From positions 1 to 28,873 of the forward strand of contig JANBPT010000606.1 in NCBI GenBank assembly GCA_027575765.1: a stretch of 28,873 nt of DNA. The letters are read 5' to 3'. The notes beneath the pieces were generated by a model, which was given only the letters and a program-made list of their open reading frames with translations, ran no database searches and was not told the origin of the DNA. A program made the translations under genes and the position numbers. Shown piece by piece: positions 22,561-28,873 of the stretch. Each line of letters starts with the position of its first letter. Positions within the stretch are counted from its first letter, which is position 1. The DNA is from Tieghemiomyces parasiticus. Taxonomy: Eukaryota; Kickxellomycota; Dimargaritomycetes; Dimargaritales; Dimargaritaceae.

Positions 22561-22642
22561 TGGTGACTGTGGGGTTCGAACCCACGCCTCCGGAGAGATT
22601 ACGGCCTAAACGTAACGCCTTAGACCACTCGGCCAAGTCACC
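22561..22642 (-). tRNA. tRNA-Leu (anticodon UAG), 82 nt, no intron
   Basis: On the minus strand the acceptor arm GGTGACT pairs with AGTCACC, followed by discriminator A; CCA is not encoded. The D arm is GCC-GAGTGGTCTAA-GGC. The anticodon stem TTACG pairs with CGTAA around the loop TTTAGGC, giving anticodon TAG. A long variable arm with CTCC/GGAG marks a type II tRNA. The T arm is GTGGG-TTCGAAC-CCCAC. Long variable arm plus UAG anticodon means leucine (codon CUA and probably CUG wobble). All stems are intact, so it should be functional. A T8 terminator follows directly. An LTR fragment starts about 40 bp upstream of the 5' end. Confidence 0.97.
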
Positions 22643-22684
22643 CACAATTTCTGAGGAGCGGGCACCTAGTTTTAATATTAAATG

Positions 22685-23050
22685 TATATAGCGGACGTGT
22701 CGATACTGGACAAACATTATTAATGGCTAATCCCCTTATAGGGGAAAGCCACTCAAGTTTTAAGGTTACGAGCGATAGGCAGGGGGATGTAGATCCTTCC
22801 CCCACACATGAGCTTAAGAAGCAAGCCTGCACTGGAAACCAAGGGCTTGCTGGTTAGTTTTGGGATTTACATTATTTATATTGAAATCTTTTTTTTGATT
22901 TCCTATATTGCTGGGACGCTGTCATAGTCCCATACTATTTACATTAACCCTTAATATAAACAAATCCTATTTGCCCCATTTTGCCGTTAGAGCCAGACCA
23001 TCATTGCTTATGGTCCAACCAAAGGACTCCGCCCAGGGCCTAGCACCACA
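22685..23050 (+). mobile_element. Diverged solo LTR, copy 1, upstream of tRNA-Leu
   Basis: This aligns in the same orientation with the complete LTR at 25805-26226. Shared blocks include AGGGGAAAGC, AGTTTTAAGG, GCAGGGGGATG, AGATCCTTCC, AAGGGCTTGC, CCCATACTATTTAC and the 3' end GCACCACA. The 5' end is uncertain: similarity fades near 22685 and the TGTGGTGC end seen in the other copy is missing, so this copy is truncated or eroded at its left. The TATA box of copy 2 is replaced by CTTAAGAA. No target duplication is visible. It lies just upstream of a tRNA gene, a usual site for several fungal LTR retrotransposon families. Confidence 0.7.
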
Positions 23051-23061
23051 TTTTTGTGGTG
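23044..23061. repeat. Perfect hairpin CACCACA-TTTT-TGTGGTG at the LTR end
   Basis: Seven-bp arms with a 4-nt loop. The left arm is the terminal CACCACA of LTR copy 1. The right arm equals the start of the complete LTR (TGTGGTG), so this may be the head of another, strongly eroded LTR joined to copy 1 by 4 bp, the same length as the duplication flanking the complete LTR. Confidence 0.6.
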
Positions 23062-25247
23062 TCAACTGTTTATTTTCCCTCTTATAAATGACTTACCTTT
23101 CCAACTATATGACTGGCATTTTTCTAAGAGAATTTACCTCACCTGGCCATCTGGGAAGTGTGCCAAAGACAATTATCCCTAGCCCATTTACTATCAGCCA
23201 ATCCCCTTGAGCACACAACCAGTATGTCCTATGATCCTTCCTTTCCTGAAGTGTTCTCATCTCCATAGTAGACAACTATCATTGACTTGCACCATAATGC
23301 CATTTGTAAGCCCTCTGGTGCCATCCCTGACCAATGAACCTCTTTTTGGTTGTCCCTAACCACTGGCTCACCTACCTATTAACCATGAGGTACTTTGGTC
23401 CACTGGCTCATGCTAAGCAACCCAGCCTGATGATTGGTAACCACCAGTAGAAGGGCAAGCCATCACCAGCTTGAAGGTTACCAGGTCCAGGTACCACTGG
23501 CAAGTATATATATAGCCAGAGTCCTTGCAACTCTGAGCTTGGGGAGAATTACCCAGTCCAGCTTTGGGCTTTTATCATCTAGTTATCTTTTCCTCTTTAT
23601 TATAGACTTATCTCCAGGTTGGTTATAAGTCCTCTGCCTTGCCCTCACCATGGATTATAGTTATAGCAGTGGCTTGTATGTAGTAACTTTAAGGCAACAC
23701 ATAGATGGGCACAACAGTATTGTGGAGCCCTCACTTTGTTAGGTTTCCTGAAGATTCCTGATCACTTGGTCTACTTGGCAATATGCCAGGTTGGGGTGAT
23801 TGACCTCATCTATGGTGGGAATGACACCTAGAAGACACCAGCTTGTGTCTATCCACTTGGCTATCCTGCACATCCACTGTTTCCATTGCCTTTAGTTCCA
23901 TGATCTAGGGTGGTGTGGATACTGGTTCCATTTCTCTGGGATCATTTCTTACTTACCATGGCATCCCAGCCCATTGTCTTCAAAGAACCATTGCTCAGGG
24001 TAGCTTGGCCCTGAGGATATTGCACCAAGGTAACATTGTCAACCATTGGTAATAGCAGTGGTGTGGTGATTGGGAACTACCACATTAGATTTTCCTAAGG
24101 TAAAGTCCAAGTCTGCTATTTCAGAACCATAAATTCTGTGATAGTAGAAAAGCCTTTTAGTTATGGCATTAGACTTGGGCCTAATATCAGCACAAGTGGC
24201 ATAGGGACTTGGATGTAACCCACTAGGTTTATACACTTGGGGTTCTGTCAACTGTGAACCTGGAGGAGGGTGTTCTCCTTGTTCTAAGTATGGACATCCT
24301 TATCTAGGTTTCCACTAGTTATGTGTCCTCCCTAATCTAGCATTTCCTTAGATAATGAAGCTCTGCCTCCCGCTATATCTGATTATAATCTATTGTGTAC
24401 TAATTATACCTGACCTTAGTGTCAAGTAGTTAGGTATACTGCACATGTCTGTGGTATCAATACTTACTCTGTCTCTTGGAAACTGGGATAAAGTCATGCT
24501 GCCTACTTACAATAGGTACACATGTGAACCATAGTTGGGGAGTTTGAGAGGGGAATCCAGAAGCAATAGTGCCTTGGTTGTCTAATGGCACTCTAGAGGA
24601 TGAGCCCATATATGTTAAGTTCCAGCATCACCACAGTGTTTCTGAATCTCTTGTATTCTCTAATTCATTGCATGGGCTAGGCAAACTGGTAGTCATGAAT
24701 GGTTTGGTGTGGCAGGTGTAATTGTAGATTAGTAATATGAGTAATAAATGAAATGATGTTTTTTGGTACAACCTTGCTACCATAAATATGGCAAGAGGGG
24801 TCTGTAGTTTGGGGCCTTGTCAGTATATTGCTAGAGTAGAGAATGGTAGAGAAGCTGAGGAAAGTAGAGCAGGGGGCTGTTTAAAGGGAGGGGCCACCTA
24901 GGTGGCTGTGTTAAGGCACATAAGGTTGGTGAAAGAGCAATGGCCATTGTTCTGGTTGGCACATGTGGGTTGCTGGGAAGGGAGTGGGCAAGGTGGTGTA
25001 AAGTGACTGCACTTGGTATAGTAGCCTATAATCCTCATACAAAATAAACCTACCAAGAGCCAGCCTCCAATGGCTCTTGACTAATGCATGTGCTGTCCCC
25101 CTTCAGTTTCCAAATGCCGCGTCTCTTTACAAGATATATGCTCATGGGGATTGCTACCTACCATACCTCCTACATCTCATAGCTTACACCGGATCTTTTA
25201 GGACCATATCCACCCCTAGCCTAATGGGTAGTCCATGAGCAAAAAGG
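23062..25247. other. CpG-depleted, degenerate transposon-like DNA
   Basis: Counting by eye I find only one CpG between 23051 and about 25080, while TG and CA are frequent. Frames are short and broken (for example 24039-24251 on the minus strand, 70 codons, followed by further stretches interrupted by stops). A TATA-like run AGTATATATATAGCC lies at about 23500-23515. No intact gene or named domain can be supported. The pattern fits old repeated DNA mutated by cytosine methylation and deamination, or a RIP-like process. Confidence 0.5.
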
Positions 25248-25253
25248 AAAAAA
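25248..25253 (-). terminator. Pol III T-run terminator of 5S rRNA
   Basis: A run of A on the plus strand (T on the minus strand) directly follows the 3' end of the 5S gene, and a second A-run lies at 25241-25245. Confidence 0.85.
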
Positions 25254-25371
25254 AGCTGCGACACCGACTATTCCCAAGTGGTCACCCACCTTAGTACTAA
25301 ATCGGCTGACTGGGCCTTAACTTCGCAGATCTAACGGGATACGGTGCTAACTCCAGCAGATGGCCGCAGCT
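25254..25371 (-). rRNA. 5S ribosomal RNA gene, 118 nt
   Basis: Read on the minus strand, the 5' AGCTGCGGCC and 3' GTCGCAGCT ends form helix I. Conserved 5S elements follow in order: GCACCGTATCCCGT, the internal promoter A-box and intermediate element in CTGCGAAGTTAAGG, TTAGTACTAAGG, and the C-box GGTGGGTGACC, then CTTGGGAATA. The length of 118 nt is normal. It is a single isolated gene, not part of a visible rDNA repeat, as in fungi with dispersed 5S genes. It keeps several CpGs although the flanks have almost none, which suggests selection. Structure and promoter look intact. Confidence 0.95.
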
Positions 25372-25800
25372 GACTGTGGAGTCCACATGAACTTAGGACT
25401 CCTGAAGATTCCTGGTGGGCAGACGCAGTTAGAGCAAGCCACCAGAATGCATTAGCACATCTGCAGCCCAGCAGATGAACCAAATGGTGACACCAAGATA
25501 TGGGAAAGCCAATGCAAGTTGAGTATATGGTCAGGCCACTTCTCCCACCAATGATGGGCCAATTTCCCATGGCTTGGTCCAACACCAAATTTTCAATTAT
25601 CTAGCCAAAAACATTTTGATTAGTGGTGTAACTAGAGGGTTGCCAAAGTTAGGCAATCAAAACAAAAACAACTTTAGTTTAGTATCATATATATACCCAG
25701 GACATCAGTACTTCTATGTGCTGGGAGTGTTTTTCCCCTACCCTGCCTCAGGGTACCCAGTTCTTTATTAAAACTGGTTTATATATCTATTCTTCACATG
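25372..25800. other. 5S upstream flank, no gene
   Basis: Almost CpG-free sequence between the 5S gene and the solo LTR. The word CTGAAGATTCCTG occurs here near 25401 and also near 23748, perhaps a trace of a shared old repeat. No frame longer than about 85 codons is present. Confidence 0.35.
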
Positions 25801-25804
25801 ACAA
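25801..25804. repeat. Left target-site duplication ACAA of the solo LTR
   Basis: The four bases ACAA stand immediately before the LTR start TGTGGTGC and recur immediately after its end GCACCACA at 26227-26230. A 4-bp match can occur by chance (1 in 256) but sits exactly at the inferred ends. Confidence 0.55.
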
Positions 25805-26226
25805 TGTGGTGCCGACACCCACTTTGCCTCTTGAAGGTATCTGATGGGCACGTCAACATGGGGAAAACGTAAACACTAGCCAACCCTTCTAAGGGGAAAG
25901 CTAGGATCAAAGTTTTAAGGTTATACACTTTATGCAGGGGGATGCAGATCCTTCCCCGCGCACGAGTATAAAAGTGAGCTTGCGCAGTTAGGCAAGGGCT
26001 TGCCAGCTATTTTTTCTATTTTCTGACTTTCATTTGGTAAAACTTTATTTTATTTTATTTTATTATTCGTATCAATTATCACACCGTACTCGTCCCATAC
26101 TATTTACTTTTGACACTCCCATAAACAATCCTGTCCATTGACATATTCTCCCTGAATTGCTGTTGGGCCCAGACCATTGTTGCATACAGCCCAACTGAAG
26201 ACCTCCACCTAGGGCTGAGCACCACA
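25805..26226 (+). mobile_element. Complete solo LTR, copy 2 (422 bp), plus orientation
   Basis: The element starts TGTGGTGC and ends GCACCACA, an 8-bp inverted terminal repeat with the standard TG...CA ends, flanked by ACAA on both sides. A TATA box (TATAAAA, 25967-25973) fixes the orientation as plus. A TTTTA microsatellite lies inside at 26044-26065. It shares many blocks with LTR copy 1 at 22685-23050. It has roughly ten CpGs while the DNA on both sides has almost none, so it is probably younger than its surroundings. No primer-binding site, polypurine tract or coding region adjoins it, so it is a solo LTR left by recombination. The retrotransposon family (Ty3 or Ty1 type) cannot be decided from the LTR alone. 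Confidence 0.75.
26044..26065. repeat. (TTTTA)n microsatellite inside the solo LTR
   Basis: About four pentamer units occur after the TATA box of LTR copy 2. They are absent from LTR copy 1, so the run probably expanded in this copy. Confidence 0.85.
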
Positions 26227-26230
26227 ACAA
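26227..26230. repeat. Right target-site duplication ACAA of the solo LTR
   Basis: Matches the ACAA directly before the LTR at 25801-25804. Confidence 0.55.
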
Positions 26231-27582
26231 AATCTGGAGTGAATAAGTACTTCATGTTGCATAAAATACTAAATAACGCACTCTGATTGGTCCATACCTT
26301 TTTCCAATTAGTTTGCCACCTTGATTTGCACCATTGCCTCACATGATTGTGAGAGAAGGACCATTTCAAGTGGTAGACTGGCACTCAGGTTGGGTATGCC
26401 ATACACATATATATATTTATGTGGAACTCCCCAATTCAAAGATGGTTCATTATAGCCACTCTCTGAGTTTGGTGATATTATATGGCAGTGTAGGTCACTG
26501 TGCCATGGGACTGAGTGGTGGCAACCCCAGATACCCTGGCAGGCTTTCAAGGGAAGGATACTATCAGCATTCCAACTGCATTAGACCTTGGGCTGTATAA
26601 TTGCATACCCCTCTCCACACTGCACTCTAAGGTATCAGGAGGTAGGATGGTATACAGGCCCTGGCCTGCCTGCCAGTAGCCATCCAAAGGAAATAGCAGT
26701 GTGCCTGTTGTACCTGGTTGTGGTGAGTAGGCAGCTTGTTTATGTGCAGGGGGGGGGAATACTTAGTGCTGTGTATGTGAAGGAAGGACTTGGGGCTATT
26801 TGCAGTACTTGGTAGTCTTTGATCAGCACCAGGGTAGGACATTGCATACAATTGGCTAAAGCCAAGCATACACCAGCAACCAAATGGCTGCCAAGTTGTT
26901 GGTACAGAAGAGGACAGCAGTAGTTGAATGGTAAATGGTTGAGACAACCACAGGTAAGGAAGGCTAGCCAAAATAGTGGGCACCATTGGTTGGGTGTAGC
27001 CCATTGGCCTTATTAAGCAAGGATGGGCAACCCTGGAGTACAATAGCCAGCATCCCTGTATGAAGGGTGGTGTCAGTGGTCTATAGTGGACTGCCTAGGT
27101 GGACAGTAGCAATTGGGTGGTGTGTCAGCCAGGATGGAAGGTGAACACTTGTGGTATTCAGGTATATAAGGGGGTCAGCATCTTTCCCATGGTTGGTGGG
27201 CTTGGGGCAAAATATGACCATATATGGAGATAAGGTTGGATTCATTTGGGCAAGGGGTATGGTGCAGAGGTGTGGGAAGAAATAATAGATGGTGGCTGAT
27301 TATTTAGAGGATTTTCTTTTAGTAGTAGTTAGGGGTATAGAACAGTTAGAGCAAAAGGGTAGAGGACACATATAGGACTGTCATTTTTTATGGGCGTTTA
27401 GAGGTTATAGACTTAAATAGGATTGTAGACAATTTGTGAGTGATAAGTGATTATGATATAAAGAGGTGTGACAGTGATATTGAAAAGTTAATAAGGCCAG
27501 ATGGCATTACAAGTGGCACATTAGGAGGCAAAGTGACAGTCAATATAGGGTGTTGGTGAAGACATGTTCAAAAATGATGCAT
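26231..27582. other. CpG-depleted degenerate DNA, no intact gene
   Basis: By eye there is about one CpG from 26281 to 27580. The longest frame (26627-27043, minus, 138 codons) has a composition driven by TG/CA-rich sequence and no recognisable motif. The material is probably old transposon sequence. Confidence 0.45.
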
Positions 27583-27935
27583 CAGATGGAGGAAGGTGGA
27601 TGTGGTAACCTAGAATGATCTCACCACCATGCATGAGGCAGCAGCAACTAATAACTTTGCCACACTACCCTACCACCACTTATGCACCTGGCTAGAACAA
27701 TAGCCACACTTACTGTGAACCTATATGCCTTAACAGCACCAGTCTCTTCAAATGACACTTGAAAACCTGCTTGATGTTACTTTACTATTCTACCTATTGT
27801 CTGCACTAGCACCTGGAAAACCCAAGCCATTGGGCACTGCTTATATGAAGGCACCAAAGTTGCTTCTAATAGACAAACAGCTTACACCTCATTATCCCTA
27901 CGTACTTGTAAATTACATTCTGGCCTACCGCAGTT
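27583..27935 (+). pseudogene. Degenerate coding-like repeat copy B, inverted relative to copy A
   Basis: This is the plus-strand partner of the minus-strand copy at about 21715-22027. The 3' half is open as a 62-codon frame (27752-27940) sharing the KPLG, K-A-x-K-x-LLI and YIL-x-Y pattern with copy A. The 5' half has stops in that frame but matches at nucleotide level (for example GATGTGGT, CTACTATGCA-like and GGCTAGAACAATAGCCA). Preservation of the protein pattern while the DNA diverged suggests a once-coding mobile element gene. The family is not identified. Confidence 0.4.
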
Positions 27936-28873
27936 ACTGACCTATTGATTATCCTAAATTGTTAATGGCACATTTCCGAAACCTCACTAAAATTGTGAGC
28001 TGTTAATATAAGGTGCCAGTCATGTAAATAATCACAATTAGAAACACAGTTTACTTAAACACCCATGGTTTATATTATGGTATGCCGGACAGTAGGTTTT
28101 CGATTAGCCATCATGATGTGTAGGCATGTGCTATGGCTAAAGTGATTGATCAGATGGGACAGTAGGCGTAAAAACTTATGCAAGTGTGCCCACCAATCAT
28201 AAATCGACGTCCCTCTGGGCCGCTGTGACCAGTAGACAGATGCTGAAGCTGGTCATATGGTTAAACAGTGCACTGCTTAGTAACGCATTGGCCTCAACAT
28301 TCGCTTTACAATGGTCAAGTTAGATAGCTAGTAGTTATATAAAACATCTACTGACCAAACCAATCCCTCACTATAGTGTATAACAATAGAAACGGCGAGC
28401 TCTGGCCGCCCCTGAAAAGCGCCACTCCGCATGGTACTCTTCCCGCGAGTGGAAGCCAAGCCTAGGCGTATGTGGTCCATACTGTGTCGGAGTGAAGTGT
28501 TTAACCCCACCAAATCTCCCATCCCATTGCCCAGTCCCCAACCAATTGACGACGGGGTAATCGGTTGCGGCGGTAAACTTTTTTTTTGTTTCTTTTTTTT
28601 TTCTCTGTGCAGGCGGGACGGTGGGTTGAGTTTGGGTGAGGCAGGCGAGGGAGGGGATCCCCCCTGCCTAGTGGTCGTCAAGACAGCGGGGGCATTGGGC
28701 CCTCGGGCCGGCTGGCAACGACGGAAAAAAAAGGGGAGGGGAGGGCGGATCCCCCCTCTCGCTCCCCACCCGCCCCAGTCGGCTGGCCCTCTGGCACGGT
28801 GTATGCCGCGATCTAGACCTCGGGCCCGATCCCGATCCCTCCTCTCTCTCCCTCTCTCCACCCGTGTGTAGTA
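27936..28873. other. Right edge: CpG-rich, low-complexity DNA
   Basis: CpG returns from about 28080. T-rich tracts at 28577-28603 run into TCTCTGTGCAG, which resembles a 3' splice site. The following G/C-rich sequence is open in several frames on both strands (28431-28871 plus, 28328-28861 minus) but is low-complexity, rich in Gly, Arg, Pro and Lys. A gene may begin near or beyond the right edge, but none can be supported within the window. Confidence 0.3.

Noticed and set aside
22685..26226. The two LTRs as ends of one full-length retrotransposon
   Set aside because: They have the same orientation, but the 2.75-kb interval holds a 5S gene and no coding remains, primer-binding site or polypurine tract that I can see. 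The ACAA duplication flanks copy 2 alone.
28571..28611. A tiny intron GTAAAC...GTGCAG within the right-edge frame
   Set aside because: About 40 nt is too short compared with the 123-374 bp introns in this window, and no branch point is visible.
28431..28871. Plus-strand 146-codon frame at the right edge
   Set aside because: It is low-complexity Gly/Arg/Pro sequence crossing a poly-T tract, and the opposite strand is equally open.

Overview
The window looks like nuclear DNA from a fungus. The signs are a spliced gene with GT-AG introns and near-uniform GTAAGT donors, a fungal-style F-box/JmjC protein, an isolated 5S rRNA gene, a type II tRNA gene with a T-run terminator, and solo LTRs. I cannot name the species. 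The long introns (123-374 bp) and many exons in one gene would fit an intron-rich or early-diverging fungal lineage, but this is only a suggestion.

Layout: (1) 1-10373 is CpG-rich and gene-poor. It holds one intact single-exon gene for a predicted secreted orphan protein (302-1393), a set of weak short frames at 2952-4068, one weak frame at 8395-8745, and a strongly pyrimidine-rich stretch leading into the next gene. (2) 10374-11678 encodes a 434-aa Ser/Ala/Pro-rich protein, probably disordered, with basic kinase-site motifs. (3) 13646-17469 on the minus strand is a 12-exon gene, rebuilt here exon by exon, for the regulatory subunit of the NEDD8-activating enzyme (ULA1/NAE1/APPBP1, 515 aa). 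All splice phases close and the reading frame ends in TAA. (4) 18122-19975, divergent from ULA1 across a 652-bp intergenic region, encodes a 617-aa F-box plus JmjC protein with an intact HxD...H iron site. (5) 19976-28100 is a transposon-derived zone with two Pol III genes, tRNA-Leu(UAG) at 22561-22642 and 5S rRNA at 25254-25371, both on the minus strand. It also has two related LTRs, one of them a complete solo LTR with TG...CA ends and a 4-bp target duplication. A pair of degenerate, inverted, coding-like repeats lies 5.5 kb apart. Most of 23.05-28.0 kb is almost free of CpG. (6) From about 28.1 kb to the right edge, CpG-rich low-complexity DNA returns.

How the parts fit: neddylation activates cullin-RING ligases and F-box proteins are their substrate receptors, so the divergent ULA1/F-box-JmjC pair is a plausible functional neighbourhood. 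I did not find a defence system, biosynthetic cluster or other clearly new multi-gene system. The most unusual signal is the CpG-depleted, Pol III-associated retroelement block.
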